This document shows, in pieces, positions 25,059 to 36,580 of a stretch of DNA of 64,000 bases; position 1 is the first letter of the stretch; each line of letters opens with the position of its first letter. Origin of the DNA: Spinacia oleracea. Its lineage: Eukaryota; Streptophyta; Magnoliopsida; Caryophyllales; Amaranthaceae. The translations under genes and the position numbers were made by a program. Under the pieces are notes generated by a model, which was not told where the DNA came from, ran no database searches, and saw only the letters and a list, made by a program, of their open reading frames with translations. The stretch spans positions 3,844,001-3,908,000 of the forward strand of contig NC_079491.1 of the NCBI RefSeq assembly GCF_020520425.1. The letters are read 5' to 3'.

Positions 25059-25311
25059 TGACAAAATGTGATCAAAAGAGAGAGAGTTTGTATTGATGAT
25101 CAAAAACTAATAAATAATTATTACAGTAATGAAGGCCTTTTATAGCTTAATACATTCTAGAAGCTACTGAAATCTGTTACAACTAACTCCTAGAAATAAG
25201 GAAGCTATACTAACTGAAAGTGCCAGCGTGGCAACTCTCATGCACTACAATGTAGTACGTACTGAACCAATGCTGAAGCTGATCAATTGTGCAACATGTA
25301 TAAGCTTAACA
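25059..25311 (-). repeat. 5' LTR of the Copia element
   Basis: 253 bp, identical as read to 20135-20387. The element's promoter and polyadenylation signals should lie within it. Confidence 0.95.
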
Positions 25312-25492
25312 GGGGAATGTGGAAAATAAAACATGTAAAATATAACTAGTTGATTTCCATAGATTTCCACACATTTCAATTTCCTCAATTTTCCATTTTA
25401 ATTATCTAACAAGCTAAAATTAAGAAATTCTCCTATTTCTATAATTTTATCAACTTTTCCTCATTAAACTAGAGTTCTCAAACACACTGTAA

Positions 25493-27287
25493 GGGTATTT
25501 TGTTTATTAAGTTTATAAATGACATATCGATCCCATATTATAGATACCATCGCTAAAACTCTAACAAACTAAACTAGTTGTCATTTACGCAAAACGACTA
25601 CAGTTATGCTGCATTATTTTTACTTATCTAGGAGAAAATAATAAAGTGAAGTCAGATGTTGATGGACATAGATCTGATTGGGTGTTTTGTTCTGAATTAT
25701 TAAAACGACAGATTGATTTATTTATGATTAAATCTTCAGTGAGTTTAGTTATACATGTTTTCCTTTTTTTTTTTATCTTTTAGCAGTTCAAGTTGAGAAG
25801 AGCAGTGGTCGTCCCATACTGTGACAGCATTCTGTTCTTCTACATAAAATTGAAATGTGTAATACATATCGTATACGGTTCTTATTTTACATGTTGGAGA
25901 ATTGTAGACATCAATGTCCCATTTCTCAGACATTTTTGCTGCTGCAATTTATGCTTTGGAAATTGCTTTTTCTTTTAATAATTAATACTTGTTTTCTTGG
26001 CTCGGGCGATGTTACGGGTTATTACTTGCATAACTGTAAGTCTGTAACTATGTTTTGACTAAAGAGTTATGGATAACTTGACAATTCGAATCAACTAATT
26101 CGACATATTTTCCACATTCATAAGGAGTCCGTCTATGTTTTTACTTTATGAATATGATATTTTCTGGGCATTTTTAATAATATCAAGTGTTATTCCTATT
26201 TTAGCATTTCTATTTTCCGGAATTTTAGCACTGATTAGCAAAGGACCCGAGAAACTATACCCTTTGCCAAAAAAAATAATTACAAATATCATAATTGATG
26301 CCTACTTTTGTTAAAATTTTCTTTGCAAAAATAAAATAACAAACAATATAAAATAGTCTAGTGAATAAGTCTTACGTGTTCAAGTCACAAGTTCACGGGT
26401 TTAAAACGTGCATAGACTATATTTTGTGTATAAATCTATTTTTTGAAATGTTTGTAGATTTACATGGAATGATAAATGTTGAATAGAAGGAGGAGAGCGA
26501 TACGTGTCATTATTGACTTTCTTATAAATGTTTTTTAATTGACTTTTTTATATTGTTTTTTAATTTTCAGTATAGATTTTACTTAATTATTCACTTTTTT
26601 GAGGGAAATATCTGATTATTTTCTTATTTTAACTACTTAAACATACTTTATTTTTTAAACTTTTTTGTTGCCAAATTCGTGAAGAGTGAAAGAGAGATTA
26701 AGCTTTTAAAACAAACAGGAGAAGATAAAGCTGAAAAAGGCAAAAGAAACTCTGGTAAGAACTTACAAGATGGAGGAGATAAGAGATTCTTTGCTCAAAG
26801 TGTAAAATCAAGATTCATCTCTTTGACTGCTTAACTTAACTTAGTCTAGTGGAAAATTCAATAGTGATTCATAATTTAATTTTTAATTTTTATGTAGTAA
26901 TTTGTTAAGAGTGAAAGATAATTTAAACTCAACTAGTTTTTACCTTATGCGATGCACGGTATATTTTGTTTTTTTAGTTTAACACCCACAAATTATTTAT
27001 ATAAAAAAAGTTAAGTACATAAATTAACTTGTTAACTAAGTACGGATTATAACTTATTCGCTTGATCAACATAAAATTACTTTTCTACAAATAAATACGG
27101 ATTACTTTGTTTATTTATGATTCGCAGTTTTTCTAGGTTAAAACCCTAATGAAATTGATTGATAAAAACAACCTAATGAAATTGATTGCATCTTTATCAG
27201 GCTATTAAAACACGATACAAGTTTATTTTAACTTGATGATGCCAATACTAGTAATTTCGTAACTCGTCTACTTAGGGTACTTAGCAC
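25493..27287. other. No gene recognised
   Basis: AT-rich DNA without a supportable gene. The segment 26355-26420 has a weak tRNA-like pattern (AGTCTAGTGAATAAGTC followed by AGTTCACGGGTTTAAAAC), possibly a worn SINE head, but too weak to call. The open frames at 25745-26058 lie on both strands and have no domain. Confidence 0.35.
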
Positions 27288-27678
27288 TAGACCTGGTTAT
27301 TGGACAGGGTAGTCCAATGGATATAGGGTTAGGGTCAAGTTAATAGGGCTTTTATTGGGCAGGGCTCTTATTGGACAGGGCCTTTATTGGACAGGGTAAT
27401 TATAGGGTCAAACTTATACTACAATATTTTGAAAATTAAAATAGTAATGATACAAAAAATTACGTGTATAGCTTCGTATTTACTTGTACTTGCACATGGC
27501 TCTTTTGTTTTTCATTTTTCATTGCTCGTTTATTGACCCGCTCAATAATGACCCCCTATTGACCCGCGACCCGCTTTTGACCTGCCCATTATCGACCCGC
27601 TAAAAATGACCCTTTCAATACCCGACCCTCTTTTGACCCGCACCGACCCTGATCCGCCCCGCCCGATAACCAGGTCTA
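27288..27678. mobile_element. hAT element with GGACAGGG and GACCCGC arrays
   Basis: The ends are TAGACCTGGTTATTGG and the complement of TAGACCTGGTTATCGGG. The 8-bp flank CTTAGCAC is exact on both sides (27280-27287, 27679-27686). The left arm repeats TTATTGGACAGGG four times, the right arm repeats TTGACCCGC / CGACCC about eight times, and the middle is AT-rich. Length is 391 bp. A broken relative lies at 5114-5607. Confidence 0.92.
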
Positions 27679-28306
27679 CTTAGCACCTTTTATAACACAA
27701 TTAATTATTAGACTTTTTTATGGTTCTAGTTATAGCTCAAAGAATCGGAATAGAGTTCGAAAGAAAGCTATGATACCCCCTCAATTATTCTTCTAAGTCT
27801 AGTCACGTTTGAAACTCTAGTATACTACTACTTCCAACTCATTTTTATAGGGAAAATTTGGCTTTACATTTTAGGTACAAAGCTTGTGGTTGAAGAGATG
27901 AGTTGCCAAAAGAATACGGAGTACTTGACATCATTTTGGTGGTTTGCATGTCAATCAATAACACGTTGAGGATGACCTACAAATCATGCAACAATGAATT
28001 TTGGATTGCAAATTCATAAATCGTAAATTCCATCATGTCTTTATTAAGTACTACAATACAATGTGTATATATGACGAAAATTAATGCTAGCTAGGGTTCA
28101 TATTGATTACAAAAAAATTCGTCCAATTCCCCTGAAATGACTTGTCATCAAAAGGGTTTCGGTTACGTGTGGTTTGAAGAAAAAAGAGTTTTTTCAGTGG
28201 AATTATAAGCTTCACCTTTTCAAAAAAAAACTAATAGGAGCGTTCTGTAAAGAGAGGTTTGAAAATGAGTTTTGGGATGAAAAAACTTAATACAAGAACT
28301 TTTTGC

Positions 28307-29655
28307 TAGGGATACCAACGAGCTGAGTCGAGCTGAGTATTTGGTTGTTCGAGTTAGGCTTGATAAGAAATTTCCGAGCTCGAGCTCGAGCCAAGCTTAA
28401 CCGAGCTTTCATTTCCCATGTTCGAGCTTGGCTCGTTTAAGTTTTTCATTGTTTGAGCTTAGCTCACGAGTAGCTCGTTTAAATTCAAACTTGAGACGAG
28501 CCGAGCTATATCAATAAAAAAGAGTTTTTCACAAACTAGCCTTGATAAACAAGTAAGATCGAATTTAAACGAACCTATTAATAAACGTAACATTATTTTA
28601 AAAGTTTAAAAAAGAACCAATTCTAATATATTTTTTGCATACTATACTAACTAATACTATTTTATAATCTCGTAAAATAAAAATATTCTAAAAATCAAAG
28701 TCTAACAAAATAATTCCAACTTAGTTCTAACTTAAAATTCAAGCTTCAACGAGCTTTAAACGAGCTTATAAACAAACATGAACGAGCTGTTCGCGAGCCT
28801 AAACAAGCCGAACACCAAGTTGTTCGAGCTAGGGGTGTTCATAAAAAACCGTAACCGCGTACCGTACCGAAAACCGAAAAACCGACCTAAATGGGCGGTA
28901 AACCGAACCGAAAAAATAATATAAACGGTTACGGTAACCGAAACGGCAAAATTAACGGTTAAACGGGTCGGTTACGGTTACAATTTTTGACAAAACGGTT
29001 AACCGAATAAACCGATTTATTTTTTCAAAAAAATAATTCAATTTAATTTAGTTGGAGGTGACAAAATCACAAAATTATAGGTAAAGTATTTAAGTAAAAA
29101 AATGTTTGTTTGTGCACAACTAGCCCTATTAGTGTACTTACTTCTTAGGCTCTTAGCCCATTAGTCCTTTCTTGAAACAATAAGTACGTTACTTCGTAAT
29201 TTTGTTTGAAGTTGATGAACTTGTGTAATTTTAGACATTGTTTACACTTATTTTTGTTTGACTTGATCTTCTATTTCAGATTGTTATTTTTTGTAAAAAA
29301 ATAATACGATAAATGTGATCCAAAATAAAAATAAATAATTTAATAGCGGTTTATGGTTAACCGGGTAACCGTACCGAAACCGCGGTTAACCGTTTAAACG
29401 GTAACCGATTTAAACGGTACGGTTACGGTTCATGAAAATGCCTAACCAAAATTTTCGGTTACCGAACCGAATCAAGTTTCGGGACGGTTAACCACCCATG
29501 AACACCCCTAGTTCGAGCTAGTATCATTTATTGAACGAGCTTCAACATTTTGTTCAAACTCATTTATTTAATAATGATCGAACGAGATTTGATCGAGCTT
29601 TGACCGAGCTTGTTCACGAGTTGTTCACGGAGAAATCAGCTGGTTGACATCCCTA
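28307..29655. mobile_element. hAT element with CGAGCT arrays, host of a nested hAT
   Basis: It begins TAGGGATACCAACGAGCTG and ends CAGCTGGTTGACATCCCTA. The 8-bp flank CTTTTTGC is exact (28299-28306, 29656-29663). Both arms are packed with CGAGCT, GAGCTCG and TTCGAGC words. Another hAT element (28830-29510) interrupts it. Without the insert it is about 660 bp. There is no transposase. Confidence 0.92.
28830..29510. mobile_element. Nested hAT element with AACCG/CGGTTA arrays
   Basis: It begins TAGGGGTGTTCATAAAAAACC and ends ATGAACACCCCTA. The exact 8-bp flank GTTCGAGC (28822-28829, 29511-29518) is itself one of the repeated words of the host element. The arms carry more than twenty ACCGAAC / CGGTTA / GGTAACCG words around an AT-rich core. 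Length is 681 bp. No coding sequence. Confidence 0.93.
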
Positions 29656-29663
29656 CTTTTTGC

Positions 29664-30354
29664 ATTAGAGGTTTTAAGAAGTGTAAAATGACAAATTTGT
29701 CCCATTATTGTCTAAAAGTCACCAAGCTACATCGTTTTATGTCAATATCCTTAATGTTCATTTTATTCAATATTCTGTATTTAGCTAACAACTAATTCAC
29801 CGAACACATTTAACCGCTAATTGTCAAACAGGGTCCAAATTTTTCCAGAAATCCTTCAATTCTCAAACTTTTTCCCAAAAATCTTACTCATTTTTCCTAT
29901 TTGTCCCCTTATATTTGATTGGAAAATCAATCAAGAAATGGTTAAAAAGAACTTAATAGAATAGCCCTTGTAATTAAGGTTGTAACTTGAGAGTATTATA
30001 GTACTCCGTACTAATGTAACACTTATTTAAGTTGGTTAAAAACTGAAGAACTATGCAATTATTTAGGAGTTAGGAGGGGCCATTTTTCAACTTTTTGGTC
30101 TTATCACCTCTGCATGACCTCATATAATTAGCACGAATTTATTGGGTTTTGGTACTCTTTCTAAATTATTGGTGCTGAAGTCGCCATCATTCATCTGGTG
30201 AAATTATAGACTACTCTTATCATACGAAATTAACACTCCCACACTAACTAATGTACGTAGTACTTGGTTGACTTTTTCAGATGGACTAATTTGATTTCTT
30301 TTCCTTATTAAAAAGAAAAGACGATGGGTACAAATATCTCATTATCGAGGGCAG
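29664..30354. other. No gene recognised
   Basis: No supportable gene. A fragment near 30283-30320 (GACTAATTTGATTTCTTTTCC followed by A-rich DNA) resembles the LINE tail at 30815-30864 and may be another truncated tail. Confidence 0.35.
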
Positions 30355-30531
30355 CAGCGGATCCTGAACGGCGGATCCTGAACGGCTTTACAAGGGGGTC
30401 GGTAGAAAAAAATTAATCAATATACTACTCCGTATGTAATTATACAATTATACACAAATTTTAAGGGGGTCATAACTAAAAATACACTATTAAATTTTCC
30501 GGCGGGGGGGGGGCAAGCTCACCCCAGCACA
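30355..30531. repeat. GGGGCGGAT-ended dispersed repeat, copy 1
   Basis: The left end GGGCAGCAGCGGATCC and the right end GATCTGCCCCTA are imperfect inverted repeats. The interior shares TATACAATTATACACAAATTT, GGGGGTC and an ACTATAAATTTT-like phrase with 43796-43985. The word CGGATCCTGAACGG is tandemly doubled at 30358-30384. The boundaries and superfamily are uncertain. Confidence 0.5.
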
Positions 30532-30589
30532 AACTAAGATCTGCCCCTAATTGAGGGGGGCAATTAGGTGGTGATCAATTTCATAAACC

Positions 30590-30866
30590 GTGTTTGACAG
30601 GTTCTGTAGGAGATAAGGGAACTTGTCAAAGATGAAATAAAGGACTTATCAAACTTCGATTATAATTTGATCACTCATTGTTACCGGGAAGCTAATCAAA
30701 CGGCGGGTTTTATGGCAGTGAATTGGAGTACTTGCTCCAATTATCGCTATAATTCTCTTCGTTTGATCATTTCCTCTCCCTTATCACCTGAAAGGATGAG
30801 TTAGGTTGACCCTTTTCAAGGGACTAACCTGAGTTCTTTTCCTTACCAAAAAAAAAAAAAAAAAGA
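30590..30866 (+). pseudogene. 3' tail of a LINE with poly-A
   Basis: The reading from about 30600 to 30804 gives IRELVKDEIKDLSNF .. HCYREANQTAGFMAV, the end of a LINE RNase H domain, with one internal stop near the start and a final TAG at 30802-30804. It is followed by the LINE 3' UTR phrase GGTTGACCCTTTTCAAGGG and a run of A at 30847-30865. It is a strongly 5'-truncated insertion. Confidence 0.8.
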
Positions 30867-31556
30867 GGGTTAAGAAGTACGTAGTATATTCTACTCGATA
30901 GTATTATACGATCCTATCTACAAAAAACTAGTCCCTCTGTTCTTTAAAGTCATTTTTGTTCTTGTTCATACAATCAAATTTCAAAAGGGGAGGGGGATTC
31001 AAACCTCATAGTACACAATAGAATTGTGAAACATTGTTGGTAAAAAATGTTAATTTTTACCGTGTAAATGTGTAATACTTTGGTGCATCTATTTACTGTA
31101 GAATAAACAGTGCTCAATGTTGGATTTATTCTTTAAACTAGGGGTGATTTTTTTAGTAGATGTTAGCTACTTTTTATTCATGGGGTGATTTTTTAAGTAG
31201 ATGTTAGCTACTTTTTATTCATGGCCTTAGCTACTTATAGTAAAGTTTAATTAGGATATGCATATACATATACTACGAGAGAGAGATACCGAAAATCTGG
31301 AAGTGGTTTTTTTTCTGCGTTTGATGCAACTATGCAAGTACTTATTGTCTCTTCTTTTGTTACAAGTTTGGGAGTAGTGTTTTTTTTCAATATGATCTAC
31401 TCCGTACAAGAGTTACATAGTATAAAGTTATAAACTTGGTTATTGGGCGGATACGCCGGATAGGATAGGACGTGGTGGGTCGTTATGAGGGCGGAGAGGC
31501 TCATCTCAGAGATGTGTTTCTAAACACATATGAGGGCTATGCGGTAATTTTACTAT

Positions 31557-32055
31557 TATTTTGGAATTTTTGAGTACCATATTTGAGGAATAAATATAAT
31601 TTTTGAACTTCTGAGTACCATTTTTTATTTCTAAGTACCATTTTTGAAATTCTGGGTACCATTTTTGAACGTATGAGTACCACTTTTAATCTTATAGGTA
31701 CCATTTTTGAAATTCTTAGTAACCACTACAAGAATTTGTATCTTTAAACGACAACCTAATTACGACGGGTCAAAAATCCCGTCGCAAAAGCCTTTTGTGA
31801 CGGGGCTAACAACCAAACAACGATGGGAATAACCGTCGCAAATGTCCTTTACGACGGGTTTACGACGGAATTTCTATTAACGACGGCCCCCTTTTATGAC
31901 GGGTTCGCGACAGGAAATCCCGTCGTTAATCAACGATTATTGGCCTTTCGCGACGGGATTTCCCGTCGTTAATAGTACAATTTCTTGTAGTGAACATATT
32001 TGAACTTATGAATACCATTTTAAAACTTATGAATATCATATTCGAACTTCTTTTG
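31557..32055. repeat. Minisatellite of about 20-bp units (GAGTACCATTTTTGAACTT)
   Basis: About nine degenerate units with the consensus GAGTACCATTTTTGAACTT run from 31557 to 31733 and resume at 31993-32055. A CACTA transposon interrupts the array. Units differ by substitutions and small length changes, so the array is old. Confidence 0.75.
31734..31992. mobile_element. CACTA (En/Spm) non-autonomous element
   Basis: It begins CACTACAAGAATTTGTA and ends TACAATTTCTTGTAGTG. The 3-bp flank AAC is exact (31731-31733, 31993-31995), as expected for the CACTA superfamily. The arms carry about ten CGACGGG / CCCGTCG subterminal words, the likely transposase binding sites. Length is 259 bp and there is no coding frame. 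Confidence 0.95.
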
Positions 32056-35000
32056 GCAGAAATTACTTCATCGGGTCGTTATTAGGCAGAAATTGCTAGA
32101 TGGATTCAATTATAAGTTACGTAGTACGAAATAGTTTACTCATACATTTAGGGTTTTTCCCTCTTAAACACAAGTACAATTGGAAGAAAATTATTTTGAA
32201 GGTCAAAAGTTAATTGGAGTTGGTTTAATATGACGTCCGGCCATTTTTAATCATCTTGTTGCTTTTTTTAATGATGTTTAAGGTGATTTGCTTCTATTTA
32301 AAGAAACAACTATCATACCATTATTTATTCTAAACTTGGAAGCAATTATCCCTCTTAATTGGGAGATTATTGTAAAGACTAAAGAGTTAGGTATCCTTTA
32401 TGATGGAGAAATTGGGTGTTTAATGTAGTATGGCCGTATTTATTTTATTAATTTAAAGCTGTAAAGTGTAAAGCTATTTAGTAGGTCAATTTAGATGGGA
32501 CAGTCATATGTATCCTAATATCCATCAATGTTAATCATAAAACAGAATATTCATTAAGGTTGACCTCTTTAACTTAGGGTTCATATTTCATATCATTGAC
32601 TTTATAAATATGGTGCTAAAGTATTATGTTAAAAAGGAAAATGATAAACATAATCCAGTAAATAAATCTAATGCACTCCCTAAAAGTATACCCACAAGTC
32701 TTAGGTCATTAATTGTAGCAAACTACTCGTAGAAGTGCGGGATCTTTAATTCTATATGTATTATGTTTAAAGGTAGTATTACGTACATACTCCGTAGTAC
32801 GTACTGAGTATAAAAGTTTATCCTATCTAAATAACATGCATGAGACATGCGTGTATAGTTTCTCTATGAGTACAACTTGCAAACAGATGAAAAGAGTGTT
32901 ACAAGATAGAAATTTTTTATTTATTTTAACATTTTCATCTTTAGATTCTTATATGAACGTTGCATGTACTCTGTATCATTTTGACATTTTCCTTAAAAAG
33001 ACGTACCTGGTCTTGAAAACAGAAAAAAATGAAATGTGTGCCATTGGCCTAGGTTTAGTTTATAACTCTAGATTGGGACTCAAATTAGCTCAATGTTAAT
33101 TGGTTTAATTTGAAGTTTACTAGTAAAATGTGCTTAAGAGAAGTCACAAGCTGAGACAAATACTCGATTGCTAAAAACCTAGAACAATGAAAAATTAGAG
33201 ACCAAGTTTACAGAATCAATACAGTCTCCCACATGCACCATGTGTTTTACTATTACTCAAATTGATTAGTGAACTTAGTCCAAGAAATCACTTTGTTTTC
33301 CTTAATTATATAATTAGCATCCTTAATAGAGTGCCAATAGGCAATTACATTAGACTACACAACCCCATCTTGTCATGTATTTGTGGGGCCCACATGTGAT
33401 TTAGTACCTTCAAAGGTTATAATTGGCACTTGTTTAATTTAGTGCCTAATCCAAGATCTAAACATGGTTTAATTAGTATAATAATTAAATTACAAAAGTG
33501 TACTTTATTGTGTTGTGAAGGGGTCTAGTCTATACCTAAGTAAGGATGCTTTTATGGGCTAGCAAGATCCTACATGCATGGATGTAATTAAACAACACTT
33601 TTCATGTTATTAGGAGGATACTTTAGACTAATCCATGCATAATCACTTTAGCCAAATCCTCTAAAAAAAGCCAAAATCTTGAAATGGGGAGATTTGCCTT
33701 TGGTAGACTAGACATAACTCTAAGTTTGAGTCAAAAATAGGGTTAACATTCTTATTGGTAACATATTTTGTTCTTGTATAAAGTAACAATTGAAAGGTTT
33801 TAGGATAGGCATGTCCCATAAAAGTTGGAACCCTTAAGAAAATATTCCTTGAATCTACTTCATTCAATGACAATGTTTGTTTAGATACGTTCAATACATT
33901 TGTTATACACTCGATTGCAACTATTCTTAAGTACACTTCAGGATCGAGTTTTAGATGTTTCGTGTATTTTGAAAAATGAAGTCGATCATTGACTCTGTAT
34001 TCTTAAATATATACGGAGTATGAAATATTTCAAGATTTTTTCTTAAGCGGTACTAGTTTTTAGATGTTAGTCGAGTGTATGTAAGAAATTGCAGGATTTA
34101 GGTTTGTGTTATCTCGTGTTTTACAAAGTGTTCTCAATATCCAAAGACCGAGACCCCCAAAATATTGAAGCCTCTTAAGGTCAAGTTTTAGATGTCTCGT
34201 GTCCTGAAAAATATGAAGTCGATCATTGACTTCGGATTCTTAAATACAAGAAGTATTTTAAGATTTTGTTTTGGGCGGTACTAGTTTCGAGATGTTACTC
34301 GAGTGTATGTAAGAAATTACAGGGTTCGGGTTTGTGTTATCTCGCGTGTTACGAAGCGTTCTCAAAGTCCAAAGACCCCAAAAATATGAGTTAAAGAGAA
34401 AGTAGATGTGGCTGTTAGCACTCCCAAAAGGTAAAACAATCAATTCTCTTTGAGTTTGACATTAATTTCAAGGGAAAAATTTGGAAATGGGTACTGTTTT
34501 TATCTTGATTACTCAACTGGTGAAACGCAGAACATGAAGAAATTGCATTTACAATGAAGTTCATGATTTTAGAAAATAGTGAATTTGCACATTGCTGATC
34601 ATTTCCACGATGTAGGGTGTACTATTCACCTTGTATAAATATATTAATTAAAGGGGCTTACTATATAAAATAAGGAAAATGATATATGCAGTCCTAAGAG
34701 TTACATATAAGAGACTAAAAATAGAAACAATTACTTATACTAAACATTAATTATACTAGTTGACGCATGATTTTGTCATGCATTTTTAAACTGATTCCAA
34801 TTTAGGTACTATTAAATGATTATTTGTAACCTTAAGAGCTGCATATATCATTACCCTTAAAATAATAAAAGTAATATTTTTAATTGGAAAGGATTAAGTA
34901 ATAGTTTCAATTATCTAATGATAATCTAATCAGAATTATGGATAAGTGTACATCTTAAGTACATCATCAAATTATTAAACTGGTTTATCTTTGTTAACAA

Positions 35001-35631
35001 AGGGCTCTTTCATGCACTTGATCTCAATGTCCGATATTTGACTACATTTAATTAACTTTAATATCATCGATTAACACTCTTCAGATTTCACGAGTTTAAA
35101 ATGTAATAAATAGAGGTGGTAAACGGGTTGTTTGGTTCGAATATATATAACTACAACTCACAAGAGTACAAGATCATTTCCCTGCTATTTTTACCCTTGC
35201 AAAAGTTCACGTACTGCTAGCTAACTCAACCTGTTTGTAGGCTTTTATTAAAGTAAGTATTACATATAAATATAATAAATTTAATTTGAAGCTTTTGTTT
35301 TAACTAAATTGTGGCATGCTTCAAATATTGGGTAACAAACAAATTAATTACGACAACAGCTGCTTCATAAAATCTTGGCCAAATTTGTCTAAAGGTGTAC
35401 TACTACTAGCACTTAAATCACATTTACTCTCTCGTCAAATTTCAAAAGAGTTTGCTGAATTAAATACCAAATTTATGTAGCCGATATTCGATCTCAAGTT
35501 TTAGGTATCACCTATTAAAAATTTAATTAACTAAGTTAGTTGTTAATGAACATATTACATAACTATTTTAACATGAATATGTCGTGTCTTTAAGACCTTA
35601 TTACAGACCGATCATCCGCAATAATGATTTA
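32056..35631. other. No gene; tandem duplication inside
   Basis: No supportable gene. The open frame at 32836-33099 has no recognisable domain and no convincing exon context. A tandem duplication at 33942-34395 is listed separately. TACTCCGTA words occur at 32788 and 34012. Confidence 0.4.
33942..34395. repeat. Imperfect tandem duplication, period about 238 bp
   Basis: Copy 1 (33942-34178) and copy 2 (34179-34395) share AGTTTTAGATGT, GAAGTCGATCATTGACT, GGCGGTACTAGTTT or its near match, TCGAGTGTATGTAAGAAAT and GTCCAAAGACC. Divergence is roughly 15 percent by eye. It has no evident coding role. Confidence 0.75.
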
Positions 35632-35897
35632 GGCCCTGTTCTGTTCACCTTATTTCCACTTATTTCAGGAAAAATAAGTTCAGATAAGTTCAGTTAAGTT
35701 CAGATAAGTTCAGATAAGTTCAGATAAGATAAGTTCAGATAAAATAAAGTTGGCCAAGTACAATTTATAACTAAAATAAGTTTTGATAAGTTCTAATAAG
35801 TTCAGATAAGTTCAGATAAGTTCAGTTAAGTTCAGATAAGTTCAGATAAGTTCAGTTAAGGAAAAATAAGTGGAAATCAGGTGAATAGAACGCAGCC
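35632..35897. mobile_element. Tourist-like MITE with TTCAGATAAG arrays
   Basis: The ends are GGCCCTGTTCTGTTCACC and the complement of GGCTGCGTTCTATTCACC. The exact flank is TTA (35629-35631, 35898-35900), a PIF/Harbinger-type target. The interior carries about fifteen tandem ten-base units TTCAGATAAG / TTCAGTTAAG in two blocks. Length is 266 bp. A smaller relative is at 44297-44473. Confidence 0.85.
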
Positions 35898-35953
35898 TTA
35901 GGTTGACCCTCTCAGAGTTTAACCCGATTTTTCTTTCCTTCTCAAAAAAAAAA
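35898..35953 (+). pseudogene. Short LINE 3' tail
   Basis: The phrase TTAGGTTGACCCTCTCAGAG, then CTTTCCTTCTC and a run of A (35944-35954), matches the LINE 3' UTR and tail at 30798-30866. It abuts the Tourist-like MITE, which seems to have inserted near it. Confidence 0.55.
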
Positions 35954-36450
35954 ATATAAAATATTAGAGGTCAATAACATGACGATTTAGGCTATGTTCT
36001 CTTCATCTGATATGGCCTGCTTTTTTTAATTTTTGGTCTTATCTGGTATGATCTAATCTGAATGTTTTCTATAAGTATTTTATTATTTTTACCAGGCGAA
36101 ATTTTTTCTAGTATGATCTGATTTTTCTAGTCTGATCTACTCCGTAATAAACACTAAACATAAGATAAATAGAACAGAGTCTTAGTTTCGGACGTAGGAA
36201 TCCTTAGTACTAAATCTATTTTAATTGTTCATCTCACTCATGATTAGGAAAACCAAGATGAGAAAAAGACAATGCCAGGGTGTTTGATCAAACTAGCTTA
36301 GAGTACTAATCCGTATTATGGTATGTGCCTTTGTGGAATAGGTTGAGTAGGTCAAGATTTGGTGATTAGATTACCAGTACACTTAATTTATCATTAAACC
36401 AATTGTTAGCAGTTGATTACTCAAATAGATTTGATTAATTTTATTGGTAA

Positions 36451-36580
36451 TTTTTTTAAAGATGGTGTACCCTCTATTATAGGTGTACGCGTGTACCGTT
36501 TATTATATAGGGCGGGGGTTCGAACCTGATTCATAACGTGCACAAACTCTCAGTATGAATTACTAGGCCAAAACCTCATT
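36451..36580 (-). mobile_element. Probable tRNA-derived SINE (GAGGTTTTGGCCTAGT type)
   Basis: Read on the minus strand, the segment starts GAGGTTTTGGCCTAGTAATT (an A-box-like TGGCCTAGTAA), continues to a clear B box GGTTCGAACCC, and ends with an A-rich tail (run of T at 36451-36457 on the plus strand). It resembles the SINE at 49254-49380. I see no convincing target duplication. Confidence 0.55.

Larger units (their letters stand above)
20135..25311 (-). mobile_element. Ty1/Copia LTR retrotransposon, RE1-like, nearly full length
   Basis: The element is 5,177 bp long and lies on the minus strand. It has 253-bp LTRs (20135-20387 and 25059-25311), a tRNA-iMet primer site (25047-25058) and a polypurine tract (20388-20398). 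The gene order gag - protease - integrase - RT - RNase H is the Copia order. The two LTRs are identical in my reading, so insertion was recent. Flanking bases are GGGG on both sides; a run of G at the left blurs the usual 5-bp duplication. The coding region is broken in two places (see the coding entries), so this copy is probably not autonomous. Confidence 0.97.
19906..25489. mobile_element. Tourist-like MITE split by the Copia element
   Basis: The outer pieces, 19906-20134 and 25312-25489, together form one element of about 407 bp. The left end is CACTGTGTTTGGAAAC and the right end is the complement of CAGTGTGTTTGAGAAC. TAA lies outside both ends (19903-19905, 25490-25492), a PIF/Harbinger-type target. 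Further inside, GAGGAAAAGT and its complement pair across the gap. The Copia retrotransposon at 20135-25311 sits in the middle, so this MITE is older. Confidence 0.75.

Noticed and set aside
26355-26420. Another SINE head
   Set aside because: A- and B-box matches are weak and no tail or duplication is visible.
35655-35865. CRISPR-like direct repeats
   Set aside because: The ten-base units are contiguous without unique spacers and sit inside a MITE with TTA duplications in a plant genome.
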